Shown: piece after piece, positions 17,517 to 27,111 of the stretch | Layout: the number at the start of each line of letters is the position of its first letter | How positions within the stretch are numbered: the stretch's first letter is position 1 | DNA from: Lysobacteraceae bacterium | GTDB lineage: Bacteria > Pseudomonadota > Gammaproteobacteria > Xanthomonadales > Rhodanobacteraceae | Assembly (NCBI GenBank): GCA_004143945.1 | Contig: SEHB01000004.1 | Location: 186,001 to 250,000, forward strand | DNA length: 64,000 nucleotides | Direction of reading: 5' to 3' | Translations under genes and position numbers: made by a program | The notes under the pieces: model-generated | Databases searched by the model: none | What the model was told of the DNA's origin: nothing | What the model saw: only the letters and a program-made list of their open reading frames with translations

Positions 17517-17912
17517 ATGCGCATTCGGATCGTGTCGATGGTTGCAGGACTCGTGGCCGCGGGAGTGGCGCAAGCCGACACCCGCGCGACGATGCAGGAG
17601 ACGCTCGATCGCCACACGCCATTCGTCGGGGAGCCGGTCGAGGCGTTCACGTTCTGGTCGCTGCACAAGTGGAAGCCCGCCGGCCCGACGAAACTGATCG
17701 TCTGGCCGACGATCAAGGACGCCTACCTCGTGACGGTGGAAGACCCGTGCCCGCGCCTCGAGTGGGCGCGCGGTGTCGGCCTCAGTTCCCAGCAGTCGCA
17801 CCAGGTGCGGGTGCGCACTGACTACGTCGAAACCGGCGGCCAACGCTGCCGGATCGAGGAGATCCGCGCGATTGACCTCGAAGCGATGAATGCTGCGAAG
17901 TCGGAGCGGTGA
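17517..17912 (+). CDS. DUF6491 family exported protein
   Basis: 131 residues. A signal peptide (MRIRIVSMVAGLVAAGVAQA) precedes a small domain with LHKWKPAGPTKLIVWPT, AYLVTVEDPCP and CRIEEIRAIDLEAM, the pattern of DUF6491 proteins, which are common in Lysobacterales and of unknown function. Two Cys residues (in DPCP and in the final CRIEEI) may form a disulphide. Start 17517 is fixed by AAGGAGG seven bases upstream. It lies 77 bases after the M56 gene and may belong to the same transcript. Confidence 0.75.
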   Translation: MRIRIVSMVAGLVAAGVAQADTRATMQETLDRHTPFVGEPVEAFTFWSLHKWKPAGPTKLIVWPTIKDAYLVTVEDPCPRLEWARGVGLSSQQSHQVRVRTDYVETGGQRCRIEEIRAIDLEAMNAAKSER

Positions 17913-18000
17913 GGCCGCGACCGTGATGCGGCAGGTTCGCCCCGTGGCTCATATGCCGCCGCGCTGCGCACGTCCCGCGCACGGAGCCGCGAGGTTCGCT

Positions 18001-18285
18001 GTCGTGGGAGGGGCTTCAGCCTGCGCTGTTCGAGCCGGAGCTCGGGACTGAAGTCCCTCCCACAAGATTTTCGGCATTCGCGCGCGCAGCCCCGGGCCGC
18101 GCATTCCGCTGTCGTGGTAGGGGCTTCAGCCTGCGCTGTTCGAGCCGGAGCTCGGGACTGAAGTCCCTCCCACAAGATTTTCGGCATTCGCGCGCGCAGC
18201 CCCGGGCCGCGCATTCCGCTGTCGTGGGACTGGCTTCAGCCCCGAGCCGTTGGAGCGGTAGCTCGCGCCTGAAGTGCCTCCCGCA
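18001..18285. repeat. Tandem 110-base REP array
   Basis: Two near-identical 110-base units (18001-18110 and 18111-18220) and a partial, diverged third (18221-18285). Each unit starts gtcgtggga and contains the REP arms ggggcttcagcc and gactgaagtccctcccac, followed by a 50-base tail (aagattttcggcattcgcgc and onwards). The array fills most of the 433-base gap (17913-18345) between convergent genes; nothing else was seen there. Confidence 0.9.
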
Positions 18286-18345
18286 CGGACCGTGACATAT
18301 GCGTGCCCGCGTGGTGTCGATCGTCCTGCTGCAATCTCGGCACGC

Positions 18346-18615
18346 CTACACGGGCGCGACATAGCCTGCAGGGGCTTCCGAGCCTTCGCCGAAGAAGTAC
18401 TTCTCCATCTCGGCCGCGATGAAGCTGCGCGTCTTCGCGTCGAGCGGGTTGAGGCGGTTCTCGTTGATCAGCATCGTCTGATGCGCGAGCCACGCGGACC
18501 AGGCTTCCTTCGAGACGTGCTCGTAGATGCGCTTGCCCAGTTCGCCGGGCCACGGCGCGAATCCGAGGCCTTCGGCTTCGCGTTGGAGCTTGATGCAGTG
18601 GACCGTGCGGGTCAT
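18346..18615 (-). CDS. yggX: Fe(2+)-trafficking protein YggX
   Basis: 89 residues, the normal length. It starts [17 protein letters not shown], with the single conserved Cys at position 7, and contains [13 protein letters not shown] and KYFFGEG, all YggX hallmarks. YggX protects iron-sulphur clusters from oxidative damage and is thought to help iron trafficking. GGAGG precedes the ATG, which overlaps the mutY stop. The mutY-yggX pairing is widespread and suits the Fe-S cluster in MutY. Confidence 0.95.
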   Translation of the reverse strand: MTRTVHCIKLQREAEGLGFAPWPGELGKRIYEHVSKEAWSAWLAHQTMLINENRLNPLDAKTRSFIAAEMEKYFFGEGSEAPAGYVAPV

Positions 18616-19691
18616 CGGTGTTCCTCCAGTGTCTCCAGCAACCGGCGTACCGGTGCAGGCAGGCCGAGCGAGCGAAGGTCGGCGCGCGCGAACCATGCGT
18701 GGTCCGCGCCGTCGGCGATCGCGGCCTCGGGACCCGCGCTCGCGAGCAGTCGCGGCGTGATGCGCAGATGATAGTGCGTGAACGCGTGCACGAACGCGTC
18801 GAACGTCCGCACGTGCCGTGCGCGTATGCCGTACGCGCTCTCGAGTCGTGCGGCGGGATCCGCTGCCGCGTCGGACTCGGGCAGGCTCCACAGCCGTGCC
18901 CACACGCCCGCGGGCGGGCGTCGTTCGAGCAGGATGCGCCCGTGCGCATCGACCACGACGAGCATCGCGGTCGCGCGCGTCGGCACCGCGCGGCGCGGCC
19001 TGGGCTCGGGCAGTTCGCCGACGAGTCCGTCGCGCCATGCGATGCACGCGTTCGACACCGGGCATTCCGCGCAAAGCGGGCGCGAGCGCGTGCACAGCGT
19101 GGCGCCGAGATCCATGATCGCCTGCGTGTAGTCGGCGACGCGATGCCCTGGCGTATGCCGTTCGGCGTGTTCCCACAGTATCCGCTGCACCGCGGGACGC
19201 CCGCTCCATCCGCGCACGCCGTGGAAGCGCGCGAGCACGCGGCGCACGTTGCCGTCGAGGATCGCATGGCGTTCGCCATGTGCCTGCGCGAGGATCGCCG
19301 CCGCGGTCGAGCGGCCGATGCCGGGCAGCGCCGCGAGCCCGTCGATATCGCGTGGGAGCTCGCCGCCGTGCCGTTCGATGCACAGCTTCGCCGCGCGCAG
19401 CACGTTGCGCGCGCGGCTGTAGTAGCCGAGGCCGGACCACAACGCGAGCACGCGGTCCTCGCCCGCATGCGCGAGATCCGCGAGCGTGGGCAGGTCGGCC
19501 ACGAAGCGCTCGAAGTAGCCGATCACGGTGCGCACCTGCGTCTGCTGCAGCATGATCTCGCTGATCCAGACGCGGTACGGCGTGCGCTCGCGTTGCCACG
19601 GGAGATCCTTGCGGCCGTGGTGGTCGTACCAGGCGAGCAGGGCGCTCGCGAATTGCGCGTCGTCGCGCTCGGCGGGTGTCGCTGCGCTCAC
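18612..19691 (-). CDS. mutY: A/G-specific adenine DNA glycosylase MutY
   Basis: 359 residues. The HhH-GPD glycosylase domain has [11 protein letters not shown] with the catalytic Glu, the hairpin [12 protein letters not shown], the catalytic Asp in [13 protein letters not shown], and a [4Fe-4S] loop C-x6-C-x2-C-x5-C. A Nudix-like C-terminal domain (from about residue 235) recognises 8-oxoG. MutY removes A paired with 8-oxoG. The start is GTG at 19691, overlapping the AsmA-like stop (GTGA); no better ATG exists near the conserved N-terminus. It is part of the ftsY-AsmA-mutY-yggX minus-strand string. Confidence 0.95.
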   Translation of the reverse strand: MSAATPAERDDAQFASALLAWYDHHGRKDLPWQRERTPYRVWISEIMLQQTQVRTVIGYFERFVADLPTLADLAHAGEDRVLALWSGLGYYSRARNVLRAAKLCIERHGGELPRDIDGLAALPGIGRSTAAAILAQAHGERHAILDGNVRRVLARFHGVRGWSGRPAVQRILWEHAERHTPGHRVADYTQAIMDLGATLCTRSRPLCAECPVSNACIAWRDGLVGELPEPRPRRAVPTRATAMLVVVDAHGRILLERRPPAGVWARLWSLPESDAAADPAARLESAYGIRARHVRTFDAFVHAFTHYHLRITPRLLASAGPEAAIADGADHAWFARADLRSLGLPAPVRRLLETLEEHR

Positions 19692-20365
19692 GGGCGCGGA
19701 TCGGTGGTGTCGTCGCGGAGTTCGATGCGCACGCCCTCGAGGCGGGTCTCGCCGAACTGGAGCGACTCCGCCGAAGCGCGGCCGCTTGCCGGAGGCAGCA
19801 GGGTCCGGGCTTCGCCGTCGCTGCGCAGTGCGGCCAGCCACGCGACGAGGTCGGCATGGTTCGAGAAGTCGGCCTGGATGCCCTGCGCGACCGACGTACC
19901 CCCGTCGATCACTTCGCCGTCGACGATGCGCAGCGCAAGTCGCACGTCGGGCGCGGGCGCATTCGAGGCCGGGCGCGACGCGAGCCACGCGCGCAACGCG
20001 TCGAGGTCGAGTCGCGGTCGCTGCAGTTCGATCTGCTCGATTTCGAGCCGGTCGGCCCAGAGCGTGCGCCACGGCACGCTCGCGGCGATCGCGTCGGCCT
20101 GCACGACCACGCGCCCGCCTGCGACGAGCCGCGGGCGCGGCAGCGCCGCGCGAAGTCGCGGCATCAGCTGGAAACCCGCATCGCCGCCCAGCTGGAGCTC
20201 GGCACCGAGCTGCGCGCGCACCTGGTCGACGAGCAGGTCCGCGAGCCGCTGCGGGCGCGAATAGCGATGCACCGCGATCGCGGCCGCGAGGCCCAGCGCG
20301 GCGAGCACGATCAGCGCGACCAACCAGCGCCGTCGACGCCGACCGGTCGCCGGTGTTTCAACCAT
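19688..20365 (-). CDS. AsmA-like small inner membrane protein
   Basis: 225 residues. One N-terminal membrane helix ([20 protein letters not shown]) is followed by a periplasmic domain starting [20 protein letters not shown] and [20 protein letters not shown], which resembles the N-terminal part of AsmA-family proteins (lipid-transfer-like bridge proteins). It is much shorter than full AsmA, so it may be a truncated or minimal member. It is encoded between ftsY (start overlaps the ftsY stop by eight bases) and mutY (four-base overlap), so it is probably co-transcribed. Function unknown. Confidence 0.7.
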   Translation of the reverse strand: MVETPATGRRRRRWLVALIVLAALGLAAAIAVHRYSRPQRLADLLVDQVRAQLGAELQLGGDAGFQLMPRLRAALPRPRLVAGGRVVVQADAIAASVPWRTLWADRLEIEQIELQRPRLDLDALRAWLASRPASNAPAPDVRLALRIVDGEVIDGGTSVAQGIQADFSNHADLVAWLAALRSDGEARTLLPPASGRASAESLQFGETRLEGVRIELRDDTTDPRP

Positions 20366-21488
20366 GGCCGCCGAGGCTTGCCGGCAACAGGCCGTCGACG
20401 AACGCGCGTGCATCGAACACGCGCAGGTCTTCCGCGCCCTCGCCGAGACCGACATAGCGGATCGGCAGGCCGAATTCGCGCGCGAGCGCGAACACGACCC
20501 CGCCCTTCGCGGTGCCGTCGAGCTTGGTCACGACGAGGCCGGTGACACCGGTGGCATCGCGGAACTGGCGCACCTGGCTGATCGCGTTCTGGCCGGTCGT
20601 GCCGTCGATGACGAGCAGGGTTTCATGCGGCGCTTCGGTGTCGAGCTTGCCGAGCACGCGACGGATCTTCGCGAGTTCGTCCATGAGGCCGGATTGCGTG
20701 TGCAGGCGCCCCGCGGTGTCGGCGACGAGCACCTCGGTGCCGCGCGAGCGCGCGGTCTGCAGCGCATCGAAGATCACGCTGGCCGAATCCGCGCCCGAAC
20801 CCTGCGCGATCACCGGCACGTCGTTGCGCTGTCCCCAGGCCTGCAACTGCTCGACCGCGGCCGCACGGAACGTGTCGCCCGCCGCGAGCACGACCGAGCG
20901 CCCTTCGCCACGCAGGCGTCGCGCGAGCTTTCCGATCGTGGTGGTCTTGCCGACGCCATTGACCCCGACCACGATCACCACGAAGGGTCGCCGTCCGCCG
21001 ACGTCGAGCGGCTGCTCGACCGGCGCGAGGCGCGCGACGAGATCGGCGCGCAGCGCCGCGAGCAATGCATGCGCGTCGGCGAACTCGCGCTTGCCGACGC
21101 GGCGGCGCAGGTCGTCGACGAGTTCGGTGGTGGCCGCGACGCCGACATCGCCCGTGAGCAGGCAGGTTTCCAGCTCGTCGAGGAACGCATCGTCGAGCAC
21201 GGGATTGCGCGCGAACAGGCCGGACAGGCCACGCGCGAATCCGCTGCCCGACAGGCGCTCGCGCCAGGATCGCCGTGCAGCGACGGGCTCCGAAGTGGCG
21301 GTCTCGGGAGCGACGTGCGTGCCCGCATCGTCCACCGTATCCGTCGCGGGCAGGGGGGGTTCGATCGTGGCCTCGGCCGATTGCACGGCCGGCGGCTCGG
21401 GCTGCGCCTGCGGCGTGTCGTCGGCCGCCTCGGACGGCAGCTCGGGCGGCGCTCCGGCCGGCGGTTTCTTCTTCCAGAACTTCAGCAT
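20358..21488 (-). CDS. ftsY: Signal recognition particle receptor FtsY
   Basis: 376 residues. An acidic, Pro/Ala-rich N-terminal A domain (~residues 1-75) is followed by the helical N domain and the GTPase G domain with P-loop GVNGVGKTTTIGKLA, DTAGRLHT, and TKLDGTAKGG. FtsY receives ribosome-SRP complexes at the inner membrane. The start MLKFWKKK is typical. It is divergent from rsmD with a 56-base gap, the common ftsY/rsmD arrangement of gammaproteobacteria. Confidence 0.96.
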   Translation of the reverse strand: MLKFWKKKPPAGAPPELPSEAADDTPQAQPEPPAVQSAEATIEPPLPATDTVDDAGTHVAPETATSEPVAARRSWRERLSGSGFARGLSGLFARNPVLDDAFLDELETCLLTGDVGVAATTELVDDLRRRVGKREFADAHALLAALRADLVARLAPVEQPLDVGGRRPFVVIVVGVNGVGKTTTIGKLARRLRGEGRSVVLAAGDTFRAAAVEQLQAWGQRNDVPVIAQGSGADSASVIFDALQTARSRGTEVLVADTAGRLHTQSGLMDELAKIRRVLGKLDTEAPHETLLVIDGTTGQNAISQVRQFRDATGVTGLVVTKLDGTAKGGVVFALAREFGLPIRYVGLGEGAEDLRVFDARAFVDGLLPASLGGHG

Positions 21489-21544
21489 CGAGGGCGATTC
21501 GGGTCAGAATTGCGGGATCGTCGATGCTATCACTCCGTCCGACC

Positions 21545-22141
21545 ATGACAGCCAAACGTGGCAGCAGGCCCGCCACCGGCGCAGGCAGCCTGCGCATCAT
21601 CGCCGGGCGCCTGCGCGGATCGCGGCTCGCCGTGCCCGATGCGCCGGGCCTCCGGCCAACGCCGGATCGCGTGCGCGAGACGCTGTTCAACTGGCTCGCG
21701 CCCTGGATCGAAGGCGCGCGCTGCCTCGACCTCTACGCCGGGACCGGCGCGCTCGGCATCGAAGCGCTCTCGCGCGGCGCGCGCGAGTGCGTGTTCGTCG
21801 AACGCGACCGCACGCTGCAGCAGCAGTTGCGCGACAACCTCGCGCGGCTCAGGGTCGAAGGTGCGAGCGTGGTCGGCGCGGATGCGCTCGGTTTCCTCGC
21901 CGGACCGCCGCGCGGGTTCGACCTCGTATTCGTCGATCCGCCTTTCGACGCCGACCTGTGGCAGGAGGCCGCACGCCGGCTCGAACAGGGCTGGCTCGCG
22001 CCGTCCGCGCTGATCCACGTCGAAGCCCCGGCAGATGCGAGCCTCTCGCTGCCGCCGCAGTGGCAGCTGCATCGCCAGGCGCGCGCGGGCGCGGTCGCGC
22101 ACGCACTCTATCGTCGTGTCGGGGTCGATCCGTTAAGCTAG
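21545..22141 (+). CDS. rsmD: 16S rRNA (guanine966-N2)-methyltransferase RsmD
   Basis: 198 residues. The family pattern is complete: RIIAGRLRGSRL, RPTPDRVRETLFNWL, the SAM motif CLDLYAGTGALGIEALSRGA, and the catalytic FVDPPFD. It methylates G966 of 16S rRNA in the assembled 30S subunit. Start 21545 (MTAKRGSRP) fits the family length. It is divergent from ftsY and followed by coaD after 27 bases, a conserved order. Confidence 0.95.
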   Translation: MTAKRGSRPATGAGSLRIIAGRLRGSRLAVPDAPGLRPTPDRVRETLFNWLAPWIEGARCLDLYAGTGALGIEALSRGARECVFVERDRTLQQQLRDNLARLRVEGASVVGADALGFLAGPPRGFDLVFVDPPFDADLWQEAARRLEQGWLAPSALIHVEAPADASLSLPPQWQLHRQARAGAVAHALYRRVGVDPLS

Positions 22142-22681
<540 letters not shown>

Positions 22682-22687
22682 TCCACC

Positions 22688-23383
22688 ATGCGCAAGTCAC
22701 TTCCGATCCTCGCACTCGCGTGCGCCGCGGCGTTCACGCTGGCCGCGTGCAACAAGGCCGAGCAGCCGCAGGAACAGGCCGCGGCCGAGGCGGCTCCGGT
22801 CGTGCTCGCGAAGCCGACCGCGCAGCAGCCGGTCAAGCCGCTCAAGCCCGACATCGTGGTCAAGGCCGAGGAAGCGGCGGCCGCCGCCGAAGCCGCCGCG
22901 CCGGCCGATGCACCGGCCGATGGCACCACCAAGCAGATGGATCCAGCGGTCGCCGAGGCGAAGGCGGCCTACGACACCGCATTCGCGCAGTACGAAGAGC
23001 AGAACAAGGCGTACAGCAGCGAGTGGAAGAAGTACCTCGTCAGCGTCGTCACCGCGAACATGCAGGGCGTCAAGAGCAACCGCCCGTACATGTACTTCGT
23101 GCCGGGCGGCGATGACGATGGCGCGCAGCTCGATCGCCAGAACCAGCTCGACAATGTCGGCAACGTCGTCGCGCGCGGCGTGCTGCCCGGCAACATGATG
23201 GCGTTCGGTGGCCCTGATTCGGCGATCACCGCGCAGCTCGTCGTCGACGCGTTCAAGGACGTGCAGGCCGGTTCGTTCAAGGACGTGGTGGTGCTGTTCA
23301 TCGGCGCGCCCGCCGACTTCGAGACCGTCAAGCAGGCCCTCGCGACCTCGGGCGCCGACGCGCGCTTCGTCGAGGCGAAGTAG
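22688..23383 (+). CDS. Exported lipoprotein of unknown function
   Basis: 231 residues. The signal peptide ends in a lipobox (FTLAAC, lipidated Cys21). A low-complexity region rich in Ala, Glu, Pro and Lys (~22-85) follows, then a folded domain with NRPYMYFVPGGDDDG and AQYEEQNKAYSSEWKKYLVS. No family was recognised. AGGAGA precedes the ATG, and it lies six bases after coaD. The Ala/Glu/Pro linker suggests the C-terminal domain is held away from the membrane. Similar genes beside coaD may exist in relatives; that was not checked. Confidence 0.75.
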   Translation: MRKSLPILALACAAAFTLAACNKAEQPQEQAAAEAAPVVLAKPTAQQPVKPLKPDIVVKAEEAAAAAEAAAPADAPADGTTKQMDPAVAEAKAAYDTAFAQYEEQNKAYSSEWKKYLVSVVTANMQGVKSNRPYMYFVPGGDDDGAQLDRQNQLDNVGNVVARGVLPGNMMAFGGPDSAITAQLVVDAFKDVQAGSFKDVVVLFIGAPADFETVKQALATSGADARFVEAK

Positions 23384-23384
23384 T

Positions 23385-23484
23385 GCAGGGAATGGGGAGC
23401 AGGGAATAGGGAATCGGAACAGCAGGTCCTTGCCTTGGCCTGGACCACTCTCCATGTCCAGTTCCCCATTCCCCGTTCCCGACC
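23385..23484. repeat. Inverted repeat of the gggaatagggaatcgg type
   Basis: The left arm (23385-23425) contains agggaatagggaatcgg and the right arm (23460-23484) contains ttccccattccccgttccc, forming a large imperfect hairpin. The right arm ends six bases before the yfhL start codon. A second copy is at 25438-25541, also directly before a gene. Confidence 0.8.
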
Positions 23485-23490
23485 CACACC

Positions 23491-23748
23491 ATGTCGCTCA
23501 AGATCACCGACCAGTGCGTGAACTGCGACGTCTGCGAGCCGGTGTGCCCGAACAGGGCGATCACGCCGGGTCCGGAGTACTACGAGATCGCGCCTGACCT
23601 GTGCACCGAGTGCGTCGGGCACCACGACGAGCCGCAATGCGTCGTCGTATGTCCGGTCGAATGCATCCTGCCCGACCCCGGGCATCCGGAATCGCGCGAG
23701 CAGCTGCTCGCGAAGTTCGAAACCCTCGCCAGCGTGGAGGACCGATGA
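23491..23748 (+). CDS. yfhL: YfhL-family 4Fe-4S dicluster ferredoxin
   Basis: 85 residues with two cluster motifs: CVNCDVCEPVCP (CxxCxxCxxxCP) near residue 9 and CTECVGHHDEPQCVVVCP, where the expanded spacing between the second and third Cys is typical of YfhL/FdxA-like ferredoxins. It is a small electron carrier; the partner is unknown. No Shine-Dalgarno is visible because the repeat arm occupies that position. The stop overlaps the first codons of the gamma-glutamyltransferase gene. Confidence 0.92.
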   Translation: MSLKITDQCVNCDVCEPVCPNRAITPGPEYYEIAPDLCTECVGHHDEPQCVVVCPVECILPDPGHPESREQLLAKFETLASVEDR

Positions 23749-25436
23749 TGCGCGATGGCACGTGCCGCCCCGCCGTATTCGCGGCGCTGTTCCTCGCCGT
23801 CGCGTCGAGCGTCGCGATCGCCGCGCCGGGCAAGCCCGGCAAGGCCGCGATCGCGAGTGCGCACGTGCTCGCCACCGAGGCCGGGTTCGAGGTCATCGCG
23901 GCGGGCGGCAACGCATTCGATGCCGCTGTCGCGGTCGCCTCGACGCTGTCGGTGGTCGAGCCGCAAAGCTCGGGCATCGGTGGTGGTGGATTGTTCCTGC
24001 TGCATCGCGCGAGCGACGGCAAGGAGGTGCTCGTCGATGCGCGCGAAGCGGCACCGGCCGCGGTCGATCCGAAGGATTACCTCGACGCCAACGGCGAACC
24101 CGATCGCGACCGCTCGATCAACGGGCCGTTCGCCGCGGCGATCCCGGGCGAGCCTGCGGGCTTGGCCTGGATCGCGGGCAAATACGGGCGCCTGCCGCTG
24201 TCGAAATCGCTCGCACCCGCGATCCTCATCGCGCGCGAAGGCTTCAAGCCCGATCCGCGCTTCCACGGCGCACTCACGCGTCGCAAGGACATCATCGCGC
24301 GTTATCCGGGCTCGGCCGAGTTGCTGCTCGTCGACGGCGCGGTACCGGCGCCAGGCTGGACGTTCCGCTCTCCCGATCTCGCGCGCACGCTCGAACGCCT
24401 GGCCGAGCACGGGCACGAGGGCTTCTACCGCGGCGAACTCGCGCAGCGCCTCGTCGACGGCGTGCGTGCGGCCGGCGGCAACTGGACGCTCGCGGATCTC
24501 GCGGCCTACGAGGCGAAGGAGCGCGAGCCGTTCGCGTTCGACTACCGCGGCTGGCACATCGTGACCGCGCCGCCGCCCTCGTCAGGCGGCATCGCCGTGG
24601 CCGAGATCCTCAACATCCTGTCGGGCTACGATCTCGGCAAGCTCGATCGCGTGCGTCGCGTGCACCTTTCGGTCGAAGCGATGCGCCGTGCCTACCGCGA
24701 CCGCGCCGAGTACCTCGGTGACCCCGACCATGTCGAGATGCCGCTGCAGATGCTGACCAGTCGCGATTACGCGGCCGGGTTGCGCGCGTCGATCCATCCG
24801 GACAAGGCGACGCCGAGCGACATGCTGCCGGGCTACCTCAACCCGCCGCAGGGCACGCACACCTCGCACTTCTCGATCATCGACAAGGACGGCAACCTCG
24901 TCTCCGGCACGCAGACCGTGAACCTCGGCTTCGGTTCGGCGTTCGTGGTGCCGGGCACGGGCTTCGTGCTCAACAACGAGATGGACGATTTCGCGCTGGT
25001 CGCCGGCAAGCCGAACGCGTTCGGCCTCGTCGGCAACGACCGCAACGCACCCGCTGCAGGCCGCCGTCCGCTGTCCTCGATGACGCCGAGCTTCCTGATG
25101 GACGCCGACCGCGTCGCGGTCATCGGCACGCCGGGCGGCAGCCGCATCATCACGATGGTGCTCGAAGGCATGCTCGCGTTCATCGACGGCGACTCGCCGA
25201 AGGAACTCGTCGCACGCCCGCGCTACCACCACCAGTACCTGCCCGACGTGATCTCGGCCGAACCCGGCGCGTTCTCGCCCGAAGAGGTCAAGGCGCTCGA
25301 GGCGATGGGACACGTCGTCAGCGAATCCGAACGCCGCTGGGGCTTCATGAATGTCGTCGGCTGGAACCGCAAGACCGGCGAACTCGAGGCCGCCTCCGAC
25401 CCGCGCGGGGATTCGGGTAGTGGCGTGGTGCGATGA
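23745..25436 (+). CDS. ggt: Gamma-glutamyltransferase
   Basis: 563 residues. A signal peptide (PAVFAALFLAVASSVAIAA) directs it to the periplasm. The proenzyme cleaves itself before the catalytic Thr373 in GTHTSHFSIIDKDGN; the small subunit contains LNNEMDDF and PLSSMTPSFL. N-terminal marks are ASAHVLATEAGFEVIAAGGN and SSGIGGGG. It hydrolyses glutathione and transfers gamma-glutamyl groups. Two ATGs at 23745 and 23748 are both possible and overlap the yfhL stop, so the pair is probably translationally coupled. Confidence 0.94.
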   Translation: MMRDGTCRPAVFAALFLAVASSVAIAAPGKPGKAAIASAHVLATEAGFEVIAAGGNAFDAAVAVASTLSVVEPQSSGIGGGGLFLLHRASDGKEVLVDAREAAPAAVDPKDYLDANGEPDRDRSINGPFAAAIPGEPAGLAWIAGKYGRLPLSKSLAPAILIAREGFKPDPRFHGALTRRKDIIARYPGSAELLLVDGAVPAPGWTFRSPDLARTLERLAEHGHEGFYRGELAQRLVDGVRAAGGNWTLADLAAYEAKEREPFAFDYRGWHIVTAPPPSSGGIAVAEILNILSGYDLGKLDRVRRVHLSVEAMRRAYRDRAEYLGDPDHVEMPLQMLTSRDYAAGLRASIHPDKATPSDMLPGYLNPPQGTHTSHFSIIDKDGNLVSGTQTVNLGFGSAFVVPGTGFVLNNEMDDFALVAGKPNAFGLVGNDRNAPAAGRRPLSSMTPSFLMDADRVAVIGTPGGSRIITMVLEGMLAFIDGDSPKELVARPRYHHQYLPDVISAEPGAFSPEEVKALEAMGHVVSESERRWGFMNVVGWNRKTGELEAASDPRGDSGSGVVR

Positions 25437-25437
25437 A

Positions 25438-25541
25438 GCAGGGAACAGGGAATCGGGATTGGGGAACGGTTATGGCACGATCCCGCAGGATGGGTCTCCG
25501 TGATTTCCGATTCCCCATTCCCCGTTCCCCGTTCCCGGCAC
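25438..25541. repeat. Second inverted repeat of the gggaatcgg type
   Basis: The left arm (25438-25470) has agggaacagggaatcggg and the right arm (25504-25541) has attccccattccccgttcc. It fills the 112-base gap between the gamma-glutamyltransferase and MBL hydrolase genes and ends seven bases before the latter's start codon. Same family as 23385-23484. Confidence 0.8.
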
Positions 25542-25548
25542 CCGTGCA

Positions 25549-26412
25549 ATGAAACTCTGGTCCCTCCAAGGCAACACCCAGAAGCTCGACGGTGGCGCGA
25601 TGTTCGGCAATGCGCCGCGCGCGGTGTGGGCGCGCTGGATCGAGCCGGACGAGCACAACCGCATCCCGCTCGCATGCCGCTGCCTGCTGGTCGAAGGGCT
25701 CGAAGGCAAGAACGTGCTGTTCGAGACCGGCATCGGCGCGTTCTTCGAGCCGAAGCTGCGCGAGCGCTACGGCGTGGTCGAGGACCGGCACGTGCTGCTT
25801 GATTCCCTGCGCGCGGCCGGCTTCTCGCACGAGGACATCGACGCGGTCGTGATTTCGCACCTGCATTTCGATCACGCGGGTGGGCTGCTCGCGGCGTGGA
25901 ACGACGGCGAGCCGGCCACGCTGCTGTTCCCGAATGCGACCTACGTGGTCGGCGAGGAAGCCTGGCAGCGTGCCTTGCAGCCGCACGCGCGCGATCGCGC
26001 CTCCTTCATCCCGGAGCTGCAGCCGATGCTCGAGGCATCCGGACGGCTCGAGCGCGTGCAGGGCGCGCGTTCGATGACGCTCGGAATGGGCGTGCGCTTC
26101 AGCTACTCGCACGGCCATACACCGGGCCTGATGCTGTCGGAGATCGTGACTGACGGCGGTGGCATCGTGTTCTGCGCGGACCTGATTCCCGGGCGTCCGT
26201 GGGTGCACCTGCCGATCACGATGGGCTATGACCGCTACCCGGAGCTGCTGATCGACGAGAAGCGCGAGTTCCTCGAAGACAAGCTCGAGCGCGGCGTGCA
26301 GCTCTTCTTCACGCACGACACCGGTTGCGCGATGGCGCGCGTGACGCTCGACGAGAAGGGGCGCTTCGGCACTGCCGACGAACGCGCCGAACTCGAGGGC
26401 ATCGCGGCGTGA
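25549..26412 (+). CDS. MBL-fold metallohydrolase
   Basis: 287 residues. The metallo-beta-lactamase motif HLHFDH is at 104-109, with further ligands in SYSHGHTPG, the Asp in FCADLIPG and the His in FFTHDTG. The overall pattern resembles the lactonase/quorum-quenching and glyoxalase II-like branch of the superfamily, but the substrate cannot be read from sequence. No signal peptide. The final stop shares a base with the next start (TGATG), so the TMEM43-like gene is translationally coupled. Confidence 0.85.
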   Translation: MKLWSLQGNTQKLDGGAMFGNAPRAVWARWIEPDEHNRIPLACRCLLVEGLEGKNVLFETGIGAFFEPKLRERYGVVEDRHVLLDSLRAAGFSHEDIDAVVISHLHFDHAGGLLAAWNDGEPATLLFPNATYVVGEEAWQRALQPHARDRASFIPELQPMLEASGRLERVQGARSMTLGMGVRFSYSHGHTPGLMLSEIVTDGGGIVFCADLIPGRPWVHLPITMGYDRYPELLIDEKREFLEDKLERGVQLFFTHDTGCAMARVTLDEKGRFGTADERAELEGIAA

Positions 26413-27080
26413 TGCGCAACGCGCGCGTCGGCCTCGTCGCGGCGCTGGTCCTCGTGGTCGGCGTCGTGCTCGCCTGGCAACTTCAGCGCGCGCGCGAGCG
26501 CGCGCCCGCGGATGCCGCACCGGTCGACGGCGCGCGCATCGACCCGGCCAACGAGGGTCGCCGCGTGTCGCTGCGCGGCAGGATCGAGGTCGTAAAGCCG
26601 CCGCACGACACCGAACTCGGCATCGAAGCCCGCGACGCGATCGCGTTGGTCCGCGAGGTCGAGATGTTGCAGTGGCGCGAGGACTGCTCTTCGGAGCCTT
26701 GCAGCTACCGGCTCGACTGGGCCGCGCAGCCGATCCGTTCCGATGCGTTCCGTGCGCCGGGCGGCCATGCCAATCCCGCGTCGATGCCGTTCGCGACCGC
26801 TCGATTCGATGCGCGCGAGCTCAAGCTCGGCGCCTTCCGCGTCGATTCAGCGCTGGCCGCGGCCAGCATCGCCGAAGCGGCCTATCCGGTCCGCGCCGCG
26901 ATGCTGGCGCCGAACCTCGCGGCGAGCCTGCGCGACTGCGACGGCGCGCTCTGCAGCGGCGACGCCTCGGCGCCTGCAGCGGGCGACCTGCGCGTGCGCT
27001 ATCGTGTGGTGCCGACCGGCGAGCGCAGCCTGGTCGGTGTGCAGCGCGGCGACCGCCTCGAGTCGGACGCAGCACGCTGA
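26412..27080 (+). CDS. TMEM43 (LUMA)-like membrane protein
   Basis: 222 residues. One N-terminal membrane helix (VGLVAALVLVVGVVLAWQL) is followed by GRRVSLRGRIEVVKPPHDTE and LGIEARDAIALVREVEMLQW, a pattern shared with bacterial TMEM43-like proteins. These normally have more than one membrane segment; the C-terminal ones are not obvious here, so this may be a short member. Function unknown. It shares a base with the preceding MBL hydrolase stop and is followed by MAPEG after 31 bases. Confidence 0.65.
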   Translation: MRNARVGLVAALVLVVGVVLAWQLQRARERAPADAAPVDGARIDPANEGRRVSLRGRIEVVKPPHDTELGIEARDAIALVREVEMLQWREDCSSEPCSYRLDWAAQPIRSDAFRAPGGHANPASMPFATARFDARELKLGAFRVDSALAAASIAEAAYPVRAAMLAPNLAASLRDCDGALCSGDASAPAAGDLRVRYRVVPTGERSLVGVQRGDRLESDAAR

Positions 27081-27111
27081 CATCGATGCACTCGAGCACG
27101 GGGAGGACACC

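Noticed and set aside
18001..18285. CRISPR array
   Set aside because: Units are 110 bases with palindromic REP arms and identical tails; there are no variable spacers and no cas genes.
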